Shown piece by piece: positions 17,332 through 26,862 of a stretch of DNA of 64,000 nt. Source of the stretch: DATLLJ01 sp965229885 (GTDB lineage Bacteria > Acidobacteriota > Vicinamibacteria > Vicinamibacterales > CAVVIG01); NCBI GenBank assembly GCA_965229885.1, contig CBDDJX010000003.1, positions 186,001-250,000 of the forward strand, written 5' to 3'. A model generated the notes under the pieces. It was given only the letters and a program-made list of their open reading frames with translations, did no database searches and was not told the DNA's origin. Position 1 is the stretch's first letter. Each line of letters begins with the position of its first letter. A program made the translations under genes and the position numbers.

Positions 17332-17809
17332 GCGTTCTTATACCAAGCATATCGAGGATCATGGCCGCGGCGCCCACGGTAATGGCCGAGTCAGCCACGT
17401 TGAACGCCCAGAAATGATGGGTCCGCCAATACACATCGACAAAATCGACGACTGATCCGACGACGACGCGATCGATGAGGTTGCCGGCGGCGCCGCCGAT
17501 GATAAGCGCCAGCCCTGCTCGCGCCATGATATCATGACGCGCGAGGCCTGCCGCGTACAGTACAACGCCCACGAGCGCCGCCAACGCGACGAGCCCCATC
17601 AGTACCGTCTTGAACGGAAAGTCCCACGCGTTGAGAATGCCGAACGCGGCGCCCGTGTTCCGCACATGCGTGAAATCCATCAAGCCGGGAATGACGGTGA
17701 CGCTCTCATGCAGCGGCAACGTGGATCGGACGACGGCCTTCGTGAGCTGATCGAGGACGATCAGCACGGTCGGCACCCAGATCTCCAAGCGGCGCGGCGA
17801 TTCCATCAT
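17312..17809 (-). CDS. lspA: Lipoprotein signal peptidase (signal peptidase II)
   Basis: LspA cleaves the signal peptide of lipid-modified prolipoproteins. Counting back from the stop, ATG 17809 gives 165 residues, the standard size; its ATGA overlaps the ileS TGA. Four transmembrane segments are visible. The catalytic aspartates lie in GGAAGNLIDRV and VVDFVDVYW...FNVADSAITVG, both intact. The reading frame is open far upstream (to 18271), but that is the ileS region in another frame. Confidence 0.94.
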   Translation of the reverse strand: MMESPRRLEIWVPTVLIVLDQLTKAVVRSTLPLHESVTVIPGLMDFTHVRNTGAAFGILNAWDFPFKTVLMGLVALAALVGVVLYAAGLARHDIMARAGLALIIGGAAGNLIDRVVVGSVVDFVDVYWRTHHFWAFNVADSAITVGAAAMILDMLGIRTHVSKTP

Positions 17810-20649
17810 GCGCCTTGATTGCCAGGCGAGAGAGCCTCCTGACACCGCTCGCACAAGCCGGCCCGGACCGGGTCGCTCGATACCGTATCCACGTACCGCC
17901 AGCAGCGCTCGCACTTGACGCCGCCCGCCCTTTCGATCGTGACGCGCGGCACCGCCCCTTCGTGCGCGACATCGTGACGCCGCAGCTCGACCTCGGACAC
18001 GATGAAGAGCATCGGCAGGTCTTTGGCGTAGCGCTCGAGCAACTCCAGCTCCGCCGATGTGGCCGACAGCACGACTTTTGCTTGCAGAGAGCTGCCGATC
18101 TGCTTGTTCTTGCGGAGCGGCTCGATTTCCGCCAGCACCTGTTTGCGGGTGGCCACAAGCTTCGTCCATCGTTCGAGCAGCTCGCCATCGGCCAACCGAG
18201 ACAGCTCGGCGTCGGCTGGGAACAGCGCGAGGTGGACCGACTCCTCGGACGTGCCGGGAACGAACCGCCACAACTCATCGGCCGTGAACGGGAGAATCGG
18301 CGCCATCAGGCGTGCCAGGCCTTCGGCCATCACGTACATGGCGGTCTGCGCTGAACGCCGCTGCGGCGACCGGGCAGCGAACGTATACAGCCGGTCTTTG
18401 GAGACGTCGGCGTAAAACGCGCTCAGGTCGACTGTCGCGAAGGCGTTCAGTCCCTGGAACACGATGGCGTAGTCGTACTCGGCGTAGGCCTTGACGATGC
18501 GCTGACCGAGCGCCCCGTAGCGGCCGAGGATGTACCGGTCGATTTCCTCGAGGCGGTCGAGCGGCAGGCGATCGACCGCTGGGTCGAAATCGTACAGATT
18601 CGCCAGTAGATACCGAAGGGTATTCCTGATCTTCCGGTACGCCTCGACCGATCGCGCGAGGACTTCTTTTCCGAGCCGGATTTCCTGCGTGAAATCGCTC
18701 ATCGACACCCAGAGGCGCAGGATGTCGGCGCCGCTGGCCTTGATGATTTGCTCAGGTTCGATCGAGTTCCCCAGCGACTTCGACATCTTCCGCCCATCGT
18801 CGGCGACGATGAAGCCGTGCGTGACGACCTGGCGGTAGGGGGGACGGCCGCGCGTGCCGAGGCCGACGAGTAGCGAGCTCTGGAACCAGCCGCGGTGCTG
18901 ATCGCTGCCCTCGAGGTACAGGTCAGCAGGCCACGAAAGCTCGGGCCGGACAGACAGCACCGCTTCATGACTCGAGCCGGAGTCGAACCATACATCGAGG
19001 ATGTTCATTTCGCGTTCAAAGCCCGTCCCGCCGCAGGACGGGCAGGAGAGTCCCGCGGGCACAAACTCTTCGAGAGGCCGCTCGTACCACGCGTCGGCGC
19101 CGTACGTCTCGAAGACCTTCGCCGCCTTTTCGACGAGGGCGGTCGTCAGAATCGCCTCGCCGCACTTCTGGCAATCGAGCGCCGGAATCGGCACACCCCA
19201 GACGCGTTGCCGCGAGATACACCAGTCGGGGCGGTTGGCGACCATGTTGTAAATCCGGTCGTGTCCCCAGGCCGGGATCCACTGGACCTGATGATCGATG
19301 GCGTCGAGCGCCGCCGCGCGCAATGTCTCTTGCCCCGAGCCTTCAGCCCTCAGCCCTTTCACGGGATTCCCGTCCAACCTGATGAACCACTGTGAGGTCG
19401 CCAGGAAGATCACCGGATGGTGGCAGCGCCAGCAGCGCGGGTACTGATGGGAGAAGGATTCACGATGCCAGAGGCGCCCGCGTTCCTTGAGCGCCTCCTC
19501 GACCTTCGGGTTCGCGTCGAAGACGCGCTGCCCGCCGAAGAGCTCGACGCTGTCGAGGAAATGTCCGGCGGGTCCGATCGGCGCGTAAATCTCGAGCCCG
19601 TACTTCACGCCGGTGTTGAAGTCGTCGGCGCCATGGCCGGGTGCGGTGTGCACGGCGCCGGTTCCGGCATCGAGCGTCACGTATTCGCCGAGGACGCCAA
19701 TGGAGTCCCGATCGTAGAGCGGGTGGCGGAAGCGGATGCCTTCGAGCGCGTCGCCCTTCATGCGCGCCACCGGCCGATCGAAGGCGCGACCGACGACGTG
19801 TCCGACTGCCGGCGCCAGCGCCTCGGCGAGAATCACCGTGCGTCCATCCACGTCGTACGCCGCGTAGTCGAACTCAGGATGAAACGCGACGGCGAGGTTC
19901 GACGGAATCGTCCAGGGTGTCGTCGTCCAGATGAGAACCGATACGCTCCGGCCTGCCAGCGCCGGCACCCGAGCCGCTAGCTCGCCCTGACTCGACGGCG
20001 CCAGAGGGAATTCCACATGGATGGACGGCGAGATGTGAACTTCGTACTCGACCTCGGCCTCCGCGAGCGCCGTGCGGCAATGGATGCACCAGTGAACGGG
20101 CTTCTTGCCCTTGTACACGAGTCGCTGCTCGACAAACGTGCCCAGCGCGCGCGCGATGGCGGCCTGATAGCGAAAGTCCATTGTTAGGTACGGGTCGGCC
20201 CAGTTGCCGAGGATGCCGAGCCGCTGGAACTGCGCGCTCATCGTGCCGACGAACCGCTCGGCGTACGCGCGGCACGCACGGCAGAAATCGGCGACCGACA
20301 TGTCGCGTTTCTTCGGGCCCAGTTCGCGGTCCACCTGCAGTTCGATCGGCAACCCGTGACAGTCGTACCCCGGTTCGTAGGGCGCGTTGTAGCCGGCCAT
20401 CGCCCGCGATTTGACGACGAAGTCCTTGAGAATTTTGTTGAGCGCCGTGCCCATGTGGATGTTGCCGTTCGCATAGGGCGGGCCGTCGTGCAGTACGAAC
20501 TTCGGCGCATCCTTGCAGCGCGCCTGGATCTTCCCGTAGAGGTCCATTGCAGCCCAGCGCGCGAGCGCCTCGGGCTCGGTCGTCGGCAGGCTCGCCTTCA
20601 TCGGAAAGTCGGTGCGCGGCAGGTTGACGGTGTCTTTCCACTCCTGCAT
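17806..20649 (-). CDS. ileS: Isoleucyl-tRNA synthetase
   Basis: The 947-residue class I synthetase charges tRNA-Ile and edits valine. The HIGH-type motif reads GNIHMGTALNKILKDF (about residue 63), the editing domain is present (TTPWTIPSNLAVAFHP), and the KMSKS loop is GRKMSKSLGNSIEP (about residue 620). The C-terminus has the zinc knuckle CERCWRYVDTV...LCERC. These are features of the bacterial IleS1 type. It is the first gene of the ileS-lspA-lgt-rluD-NUDIX series. It is divergent from the M16 peptidase gene, with only 28 bp between the starts. Confidence 0.97.
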   Translation of the reverse strand: MQEWKDTVNLPRTDFPMKASLPTTEPEALARWAAMDLYGKIQARCKDAPKFVLHDGPPYANGNIHMGTALNKILKDFVVKSRAMAGYNAPYEPGYDCHGLPIELQVDRELGPKKRDMSVADFCRACRAYAERFVGTMSAQFQRLGILGNWADPYLTMDFRYQAAIARALGTFVEQRLVYKGKKPVHWCIHCRTALAEAEVEYEVHISPSIHVEFPLAPSSQGELAARVPALAGRSVSVLIWTTTPWTIPSNLAVAFHPEFDYAAYDVDGRTVILAEALAPAVGHVVGRAFDRPVARMKGDALEGIRFRHPLYDRDSIGVLGEYVTLDAGTGAVHTAPGHGADDFNTGVKYGLEIYAPIGPAGHFLDSVELFGGQRVFDANPKVEEALKERGRLWHRESFSHQYPRCWRCHHPVIFLATSQWFIRLDGNPVKGLRAEGSGQETLRAAALDAIDHQVQWIPAWGHDRIYNMVANRPDWCISRQRVWGVPIPALDCQKCGEAILTTALVEKAAKVFETYGADAWYERPLEEFVPAGLSCPSCGGTGFEREMNILDVWFDSGSSHEAVLSVRPELSWPADLYLEGSDQHRGWFQSSLLVGLGTRGRPPYRQVVTHGFIVADDGRKMSKSLGNSIEPEQIIKASGADILRLWVSMSDFTQEIRLGKEVLARSVEAYRKIRNTLRYLLANLYDFDPAVDRLPLDRLEEIDRYILGRYGALGQRIVKAYAEYDYAIVFQGLNAFATVDLSAFYADVSKDRLYTFAARSPQRRSAQTAMYVMAEGLARLMAPILPFTADELWRFVPGTSEESVHLALFPADAELSRLADGELLERWTKLVATRKQVLAEIEPLRKNKQIGSSLQAKVVLSATSAELELLERYAKDLPMLFIVSEVELRRHDVAHEGAVPRVTIERAGGVKCERCWRYVDTVSSDPVRAGLCERCQEALSPGNQGA

Positions 20650-20665
20650 GGGTATCCGACGATTC

Positions 20666-20671
20666 TATAAT
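20666..20671 (+). promoter_or_regulatory. -10 hexamer immediately before the M16 start (leaderless)
   Basis: A perfect TATAAT ends 6 nt before ATG 20678. Transcription would start at or next to the A of the start codon. No Shine-Dalgarno is possible in this space. Confidence 0.6.
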
Positions 20672-20677
20672 GAACCG

Positions 20678-21958
20678 ATGGCCAACCCGGCAGAGGCGCG
20701 CCAGCTCGATAACGGGCTGAAAGTGATCATCCAGGAAGAACACACCGCGCCGCTCGCGTCGGTCTGGTGCTGGTACAAGGTCGGATCGAAGGACGAGCGG
20801 CCGGGTCTCACTGGCATCTCTCACTGGGTCGAGCACATGAACTTCAAAGGGACGACCCGCATCCCCCGTGATCAGGTAAAAGGGATCATCGAGCAGTTCG
20901 GTGGAAGCTGGAACGGCTACACCTTCATCGACCAGACGGCCTATGTCGATACCGCCACACGGGACGCCCTCGACCGCATGCTGTTCATCGAATCGGAACG
21001 CATGGCCAGCTGCCTCTATCATTCCGACGATTGCGAGTCGGAGCGGTCGGTGATCATTTCCGAGCTCCAGGGCGGCGAAAACGATCCCGATCAGCTTCTC
21101 GAGCAGGAGCTGACGGCGACCGCATTCAAGGCGCACCCGTACCGGCACCCCACGATCGGATGGATCTCGGATGTGGAATCGATGAGCCGCGACGACCTCT
21201 ACGGGTACTATCGCCGCTACTACGTGCCCAACAACGCGACGTTGGTCATTGTGGGCGATGTGGACACCGCCAAGGCGCTTCGGCGCGTTGAACATCACTT
21301 TGGCGGCATTCCAGCGGGCGAGCTCGCGCCGCGGTTGCACACGGTCGAACCGGAGCAAACGGGCGAACGCCGGCTCACGATCCGGCGCCGGGGAACGACT
21401 GGCTACCTGAAGGTGGCGTACCATGCGCCCGGTGTTGCCGGGCCGGGCTTTTTTCCGCTCCTCGTTCTCGATGCGGTCCTGACGGGCGCGAAAGGGCTGA
21501 ACCTCTGGTCCAGTTTCGGTGTGCCCCCGCCCCAGCGCAGCGCCCGGTTGTATCGCGGCCTCGTCGAGCGCGGGCTCGCCTCGTCGGTCTGCGGCGCGCT
21601 ACTGCCCACCGAGCACCCGTTTCTCTATACCGTTTCGGTGACCGCGACCGAAGGGACCGGACTGGCTCGTGTGGAATCGGTTCTGCTCGAAGAGCTCGAT
21701 CGCGTGCGTCGCGAGGGCATTACCGCCGGGGAGCTGACGCGAGCGAAGGCGCAGCTCAGAGCGAGGCTGGTGTTCGAGAGCGACGGCGTCACGAATATCG
21801 CGCACCAGCTCGGCTATTTCGAGACCATCGCGACTGTCGGCCTGTTCAATGCCCTGCCGGAGCGCATCGCCACTGTGGCCGTCGAGGAAGTGGGCAGCGC
21901 CGCGGGGGCGTTGCTCGGCGACGCGAATCGAACGGTCGGATGGTTCGACCCGACGTGA
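20678..21958 (+). CDS. M16 family zinc peptidase, catalytic subunit
   Basis: M16B peptidases are clamshell zinc proteases; bacterial two-gene versions pair a catalytic and a non-catalytic chain. This 426-residue chain keeps the inverted zinc motif HWVEH (about residues 49-53) and the downstream glutamate in ERSVIISELQGGENDP. It also shows the Arg/Tyr pattern of the C-terminal half. It has no signal peptide, so it is probably cytoplasmic. The start ATG 20678 follows TATAAT by 6 nt. The partner gene overlaps its 3' end. Confidence 0.92.
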   Translation: MANPAEARQLDNGLKVIIQEEHTAPLASVWCWYKVGSKDERPGLTGISHWVEHMNFKGTTRIPRDQVKGIIEQFGGSWNGYTFIDQTAYVDTATRDALDRMLFIESERMASCLYHSDDCESERSVIISELQGGENDPDQLLEQELTATAFKAHPYRHPTIGWISDVESMSRDDLYGYYRRYYVPNNATLVIVGDVDTAKALRRVEHHFGGIPAGELAPRLHTVEPEQTGERRLTIRRRGTTGYLKVAYHAPGVAGPGFFPLLVLDAVLTGAKGLNLWSSFGVPPPQRSARLYRGLVERGLASSVCGALLPTEHPFLYTVSVTATEGTGLARVESVLLEELDRVRREGITAGELTRAKAQLRARLVFESDGVTNIAHQLGYFETIATVGLFNALPERIATVAVEEVGSAAGALLGDANRTVGWFDPT

Positions 21959-23223
21959 GCGTTGTCGGCGGCCTCGCTCCGACCCGCGTGGCCTTCAACA
22001 ACGGCGCGGTCTTTCTCGGCAAGCACACCCGTACGACATCGGCCGTCACCATCAGCCTGATGATGCGGGCAGGCTCGATCTGCGATCCCGATGATGCCGT
22101 GGGCGCGACGTGGTTGCTCTCGCGCGTGCTCGATCGCGGGACCGCGACGCGATCGGCTCAGGGTATCGCCGAGGAGCTCGATAATCGCGGCATCAGCCCG
22201 ACGATCGCGGTGGCGCGGCACGTCCTGTCTCTCGTCTGCACGTGCCTGGCTGAAGATTTCGAGCCCGTGTGCTCGCTCCTCGCCGACATGCTGATGCAGC
22301 CGTCACTTCCTGACGACGAAATCGCGACGCGCAAAGGCGAGATCGTGACGGCGATTCGGCAGGACGAAGACAATCCGGCCGTACGAGCGACCGAATCACT
22401 GATGGCGCTGCTGTACCCGAACGGTCATCCATACGGCCGCCCGACGAAGGGCACCATCGACGCTGTGGAGAGCCTGACGCGGGAACGGCTGCTGCGGCTC
22501 CACGCGGAGCGTTTTGCCCCGGGCGGCCTAACTGCCATCATCGTCGGCGACGTCGACGTGGGCCGCGCCCGCGATCTGGTCGAGCGCGCGTTTGGCGAGT
22601 GGCGCAAGCCACGCCCGGCACCCGTTCCGCTTGCGGCGCCGGCGCCCAAGAGCAGTCGGCAGCGCCTGGTCATTCCGATGATGAACAAGGCGCAAGCCGA
22701 CATCGCATACGGCTTCACGACCCTTCGTCGTGCCGATCCCGCGTATGAGGCGCTGCGGCTCATGAATAATGTCCTCGGCCAATACGCGCTCGGTGGCCGG
22801 TTAGGGGACAGCATCCGCGAGCGGCAGGGCATGGCGTACTACGTCTCCAGCGCTGTTGATCCGAACGTGATCGAGGGTCCGCTGCTGATTCGCGCAGGCG
22901 TCGGCCCGGCAAACGTCGAACGGGCGGTCGCGTCGATTGACGAGGAGCTGACCCGCCTCGTCAAGGATGGCCTTACCGTCAGGGAGGTCGATGATTCGCG
23001 GCGGTATCTGATTGGTTCGATGCCGCGCGCGCTCGAAACCAACGCCGGCATCACCACGTTCTTGCAGACGGCGGAGTTCTTCGGGCTGGGGACCGACTAC
23101 GACGTGCGCACGCCGGAATTGCTGCGCGCGGTGACACTGGACGAAGTGAACACGGTCGCCCGCCGCGTCATCGATCCCGCCCACGCGACGCTCGTCATTG
23201 CTGGGCCATATGAGGAATCGTGA
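21940..23223 (+). CDS. M16 family peptidase, non-catalytic partner subunit
   Basis: This second M16 chain (427 residues) shares the fold, with ISLMMRAGSICDPDD and VFLGKHTRTTSA near the N-terminus and the R/Y motif GGRLGDSIRERQGMAYYVSS near the C-terminus. The zinc ligands are replaced: the motif position reads TWLLSRVLDRGT with no HxxEH. It is therefore the structural partner that completes the active-site chamber with the first chain. It overlaps the upstream gene: ATG 21940, or GTG 21955 with a GTGA stop-start. Together they form a heterodimeric M16B protease. Confidence 0.92.
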   Translation: MVRPDVSVVGGLAPTRVAFNNGAVFLGKHTRTTSAVTISLMMRAGSICDPDDAVGATWLLSRVLDRGTATRSAQGIAEELDNRGISPTIAVARHVLSLVCTCLAEDFEPVCSLLADMLMQPSLPDDEIATRKGEIVTAIRQDEDNPAVRATESLMALLYPNGHPYGRPTKGTIDAVESLTRERLLRLHAERFAPGGLTAIIVGDVDVGRARDLVERAFGEWRKPRPAPVPLAAPAPKSSRQRLVIPMMNKAQADIAYGFTTLRRADPAYEALRLMNNVLGQYALGGRLGDSIRERQGMAYYVSSAVDPNVIEGPLLIRAGVGPANVERAVASIDEELTRLVKDGLTVREVDDSRRYLIGSMPRALETNAGITTFLQTAEFFGLGTDYDVRTPELLRAVTLDEVNTVARRVIDPAHATLVIAGPYEES

Positions 23224-23371
23224 ATTCCTCGCGGGCCAATCGGGCCTTTGGGCAGAAGAAGCCGATACGTTCCGCACCGAGGACGTGACGCCGGAGCGCT
23301 CACTCGAGCTGTATCTCACGCGCCATCACTGGACGGATGGCTTTCACACGCCAGCCGTTCAACGCGGCTTC

Positions 23372-23638
23372 TTACGGCGGGACTCCAAGCGCGTGACGCG
23401 CGTCCAGTCGTACAGGTTGGCGAACTGATCGCTGATCGCGGAAGGTCTCGGTCACGATGTCGAAACGCCTCCTGAGTTCGTTGGTCGAAAACTCGACGCA
23501 GGCGCGGATGTCGGCGAAACCGGCGGCCATTTCTGCACGCAGGGCCTCCAACTCATCTTTGGTGGCGAAGCGCGCTTCGAGGTCCGCACGAAACTCGCGA
23601 AATTCGCCGACCGTCAACGGTCCATCCAGGTCAGTCAT
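23372..23638 (-). CDS. Small coiled-coil hypothetical protein
   Basis: Starting at ATG 23638 this gives 88 residues with a heptad-rich middle (FREFRADLEARFATKDELEALRA-type pattern) and alternating acidic and basic residues. That is the style of small coiled-coil proteins often seen in bacterial genomes. The C-terminal 20 residues lose the pattern, so the end may be frameshifted or truncated. It stands alone between the M16 pair and a HAD gene, transcribed against both. The 150 bp before it (23224-23371) hold no gene I can support. Confidence 0.5.
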   Translation of the reverse strand: MTDLDGPLTVGEFREFRADLEARFATKDELEALRAEMAAGFADIRACVEFSTNELRRRFDIVTETFRDQRSVRQPVRLDARHALGVPP

Positions 23639-23779
23639 TTCCCGAGGCGGCGGCATCTTGCCATCGTCTGCAGCGTGTGGCGTTCCGGCGGGAACGCCGA
23701 GCGCTCGGCATTACTATTCAAGACCGCAGATTGTGCGCGGTCCGTTCCGGGCGCGGCTGGACGAATTTCAAATGGCCCG

Positions 23780-24487
23780 ATGACCCCATTCATGACTCGA
23801 GCGGTTCTGTTTGATGTGGACTTCACGCTGATTCAGCCAGGCCCGATGTTTCGGGCCGAGGGGTATCAGGCCTTCTGCGCGCGATACGGCATGGAGGTGG
23901 ACGCGTCGCGGTTCGACACGGCGGTAGCGAGCGCGGCGGCGCTGCTCGACGTGGCAGGGGAGACGCCGTACGACGCCGAGATCTTCGTGGCCTACGCCCG
24001 GCACATCATCGGGCAGATGGGCGGCGCCGGCGCGAAGCTCGATGCGTGCGCCCGCGAAATCTACGACGAGTGGGCCTCCTGCCGGCACTTCGAGTTGTAT
24101 GACGAAGTACCGGCCGTGCTTGGCGCGCTCGCTGGCAGCGGCCTGCACATTGGCCTGATTTCGAACTCGCACCGCTGCCTCGAATCGTTTCAATCGCACT
24201 TCGAGCTGGGGAGTCTGATTGACGCGACCATCTCATCGCCCGACCACGGCTTCATGAAGCCGCATCCAAGCATCTTCTCAGAGGCACTGCAGCGGCTGGG
24301 CGCTCAGCCCTCCGAGGCCCTGATGGTCGGCGACAGCGTTCGAGATGACGTCGAAGGCGCGCTCGGCGCCGGCATGCGCGCGGCGCTTGTCCACCGGTCG
24401 GGCAGTCCACACCCTCGTGCTCCAGAGCTGGCAGCGCGGGGAGTGCCGGTGATCAGCTCGCTTCGCGAGCTCATCAATCTGGTCTAG
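23780..24487 (+). CDS. HAD superfamily hydrolase
   Basis: This is a HAD-type phosphatase of about 235 residues; the start may be ATG 23780 or 23792. Motif I is DVDFTL with the nucleophile and acid aspartates (DxDxT), motif II is LISNSH, motif III contains KPHPSIF, and motif IV is MVGDSVRDDVEGA. The cap between motifs I and II is helical, as in subfamily IA. Substrate unknown. It is convergent with the HIT gene, sharing 4 nt. Confidence 0.88.
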   Translation: MTPFMTRAVLFDVDFTLIQPGPMFRAEGYQAFCARYGMEVDASRFDTAVASAAALLDVAGETPYDAEIFVAYARHIIGQMGGAGAKLDACAREIYDEWASCRHFELYDEVPAVLGALAGSGLHIGLISNSHRCLESFQSHFELGSLIDATISSPDHGFMKPHPSIFSEALQRLGAQPSEALMVGDSVRDDVEGALGAGMRAALVHRSGSPHPRAPELAARGVPVISSLRELINLV

Positions 24488-24828
24488 CCGGGCGGCCACT
24501 GCATCGATCGGCCGCCCAGTAAATGCAGATGGATGTGAAACACCGTCTGGCCGGCGTCCCGGTTCGTGTTGAACACCGTCCGATACCCACCGGCGGCGAT
24601 GCCGCGTTCGTTGGCAATCGCTGCGGCGCGCCTCGCCAGCTCGCCGACGATCTGGTCGTCGCCTGGCGTCAGGTCGTTGAGCGAGGCAATGTGCCGCTTC
24701 GGCACCAGGAGCATATGCGTCGGCGCCTGGGGGTTGATGTCGTTGAAGGCCAGCACATGATCGTCCTCGTACACGATCGAGCCAGGAATCTCTCGCTTGA
24801 CGATCTTGCAAAAGAGGCAGTCGGTCAT
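24484..24828 (-). CDS. HIT family nucleotide hydrolase/transferase (HinT-like)
   Basis: Histidine-triad proteins cleave nucleoside phosphoramidates and adenylated compounds. ATG 24828 is preceded by GGAGGAG at 10-16 nt, and the product has 114 residues. The catalytic triad reads HIHLHLLGG at the C-terminus, and the N-terminal zinc pair is CLFCKI. The C-terminus RSMQWPPG matches the usual end of HinT-like proteins. It is last in the aspA-to-HIT minus-strand series. Confidence 0.93.
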   Translation of the reverse strand: MTDCLFCKIVKREIPGSIVYEDDHVLAFNDINPQAPTHMLLVPKRHIASLNDLTPGDDQIVGELARRAAAIANERGIAAGGYRTVFNTNRDAGQTVFHIHLHLLGGRSMQWPPG

Positions 24829-24874
24829 CGCAATCTCCTCCACGGAGGACACCGAGGACACCAAGGACAGGAGG

Positions 24875-25786
24875 TCAACTTCTCACAGCGACGGCCGTGC
24901 GGGCGATGCCCTGTAGATCTCGCCGCAGGTCGAGCAGCCTGAGGCCATCGGTGCCCGCGATCAGCGACTCGATCCGCTCGTCCTGGCCCAACCCGAATTC
25001 GAACAGCAGGTAGCCGCCAGCCCGCAGGTGGATCGGAGCGCCATGCACCAACCGCTCGACGAAGTGGAATCCGTCGGCGCCGCCGTACAGGGCGACGTCG
25101 GGTTCGTGGTCACGAACTTCCGGCTGGAGGCCGCGCCTGTCGCACTCGGCGACATAGGGAGGATTGCAGGCGATCATGTCGAACGACCCTTCGAGGCCGT
25201 CGAGCAGATCCGCCAGGCGGAATTGAATGCGGTCGGCGACGCCGTGGCGCGCGGCGTTCTGCCGTGCGACCGCGAGCGCGGTGCTCGAGATGTCGGTCGC
25301 CATGATGCGGGCGGCGGTCCGCTCGGTCGCGAGCGCCACGGCGAGGCAGCCGCTTCCCGTACCGAGGTCGGCGGCCTTCACGCTGCGGTCCAGATCCGGA
25401 AATAACTCGAGCGCGACCTCGACGACCAGCTCCGTTTCGTGGCGTGGGATCAGCACGGCTGGAGAAACCTCGAACGGCAACCCCCAGAATTCCTGCTGTC
25501 CGACGATGTAGGCGAGCGGCTCGCGGCCGAGGCGCCGTTCGACGAGCGCGTCGTAGCGGGCCGCGAAATCTGGCGGCCCGGGATCGTGTCCGCAGGTGAT
25601 CAATCGCTCGGCGGACCATCGGAGCACGAATTGGGCGAGGAGCCGGGCGTCGAGCTCGGCGCCCTTCGAGGAGCCTGCGTCGCGGAGCCGCGCGCGCGCA
25701 TCCGCGACCTGCTGGTGAATGCTGGTCACGGCAGGAGGGGCAGGAAAGGCGGCAGCCCTTCCCGCCTCAAGAAGCCACCGTCGCAT
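24875..25786 (-). CDS. prmC: Peptide chain release factor N5-glutamine methyltransferase
   Basis: PrmC methylates the GGQ glutamine of release factors. The catalytic motif NPPYV (about residue 207) and SAM motif DLGTGSGCLAVALA are intact, as is IPRHETELVVE before them. From ATG 25786 the product has 303 residues, but the first 19 lie over the prfA 3' end and a GGCAGGAGGGGCAGG micro-repeat. GTG 25729 (VTSIHQQ) is a possible alternative start. Its substrate gene prfA lies directly upstream with a 20-nt overlap. Confidence 0.93.
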   Translation of the reverse strand: MRRWLLEAGRAAAFPAPPAVTSIHQQVADARARLRDAGSSKGAELDARLLAQFVLRWSAERLITCGHDPGPPDFAARYDALVERRLGREPLAYIVGQQEFWGLPFEVSPAVLIPRHETELVVEVALELFPDLDRSVKAADLGTGSGCLAVALATERTAARIMATDISSTALAVARQNAARHGVADRIQFRLADLLDGLEGSFDMIACNPPYVAECDRRGLQPEVRDHEPDVALYGGADGFHFVERLVHGAPIHLRAGGYLLFEFGLGQDERIESLIAGTDGLRLLDLRRDLQGIARTAVAVRS

Positions 25787-26840
25787 CTTTCAGCTTCTCG
25801 GATTGGTAATGGGTGCTCAGCTGATCCAGCAGTTCCGCCAGATCGCCGTTCAGCACCTCGGTCATCTGGTGCGTCGTGAAGTTGACGCGGTGATCGGTGA
25901 TCCGGCTTTGCGGGAAATTGTAGGTCCGGATCTTTTCCGAGCGCTCGCCGGTCCCGACCTGGCTGCGGCGATCTTTCGCGATCGCTTCATGCTGCTTGCG
26001 CAGTTCCATCTCGTACAGCCGCGATCGCAGCACCTTCATCGCCTTCGCACGATTCTTCACCTGGGATTTCTCGTCCTGCTGAGAGACCACGACGCCGGTC
26101 GGAATGTGGGTGAGACGAACGGCCGAATAGGTCGTGTTCACGCTCTGGCCGCCGGGTCCGCTCGAACAGAACGTGTCGATGCGGAGATCCTTGGCGTCGA
26201 TCTGAACGTCGACCTCTTCGGCTTCCGGCAGCACGGCGACGGTGGCCGTGGACGTGTGAATGCGTCCGCTCGCTTCGGTGGCCGGCACACGCTGCACGCG
26301 GTGCACGCCGCTCTCGTACTTCAGCTTGCTGTACGCGCCGCGGCCTTCGATCGTGGCGATCACCTCTTTGAGGCCGCCGACGCCGGTGTCGCTCGACGAC
26401 ATCAACTCGAGCCACCATCCCTGCCGCTCCGCGTACTTGCTGTACATCCGAAACAGCTCGGCGGCAAAGAGCGCGGCTTCATCGCCACCGGTCCCGGCGC
26501 GAATCTCGAGGACGATGTTCCGTTCGTCGTTCGGATCTCTGGAGACCAGCAGGACCTTCAACTCGGCGACGAGGGCGTCACGCCTGGCGGCCAGCGACGT
26601 GACTTCCTGTGCCGCCAGCTCGCGCATGTCGGCGTCGCCCGACGAGGCCAGCTCCTCGGCCTGTGGCAGGTCCCGGATGACCGTCTTGTATTCGCGAAAG
26701 CGCTCGACGAGCGCCTCGACGTCCGAGGCAGCCTTCGCGTGCTTCCTGAATTCGGACGGATCGCTCTGGACCTGGGCCGTGCCCAAGAGGTTCACGAGCT
26801 CGTCATACCGCTGCTCGGCCGCAGTCAACTTATCGAACAT
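25767..26840 (-). CDS. prfA: Peptide chain release factor 1
   Basis: RF1 ends translation at UAA and UAG. The 357-residue product has the ribosomal catalytic motif in SSGPGGQSVNTT (about residue 229), and the stop-codon recognition region contains the GRIHTSTATV stretch. Length and order match standard RF1. It is followed by prmC, which modifies it, and preceded by moaD. Confidence 0.96.
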   Translation of the reverse strand: MFDKLTAAEQRYDELVNLLGTAQVQSDPSEFRKHAKAASDVEALVERFREYKTVIRDLPQAEELASSGDADMRELAAQEVTSLAARRDALVAELKVLLVSRDPNDERNIVLEIRAGTGGDEAALFAAELFRMYSKYAERQGWWLELMSSSDTGVGGLKEVIATIEGRGAYSKLKYESGVHRVQRVPATEASGRIHTSTATVAVLPEAEEVDVQIDAKDLRIDTFCSSGPGGQSVNTTYSAVRLTHIPTGVVVSQQDEKSQVKNRAKAMKVLRSRLYEMELRKQHEAIAKDRRSQVGTGERSEKIRTYNFPQSRITDHRVNFTTHQMTEVLNGDLAELLDQLSTHYQSEKLKDATVAS

Positions 26841-26862
26841 ACAGAGACGACGTTGATCGTCG

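Noticed and set aside
19874..21424. 516-codon minus-strand frame across the ileS/M16 junction
   Set aside because: Spans two divergent real genes in a different frame and has low-complexity composition.
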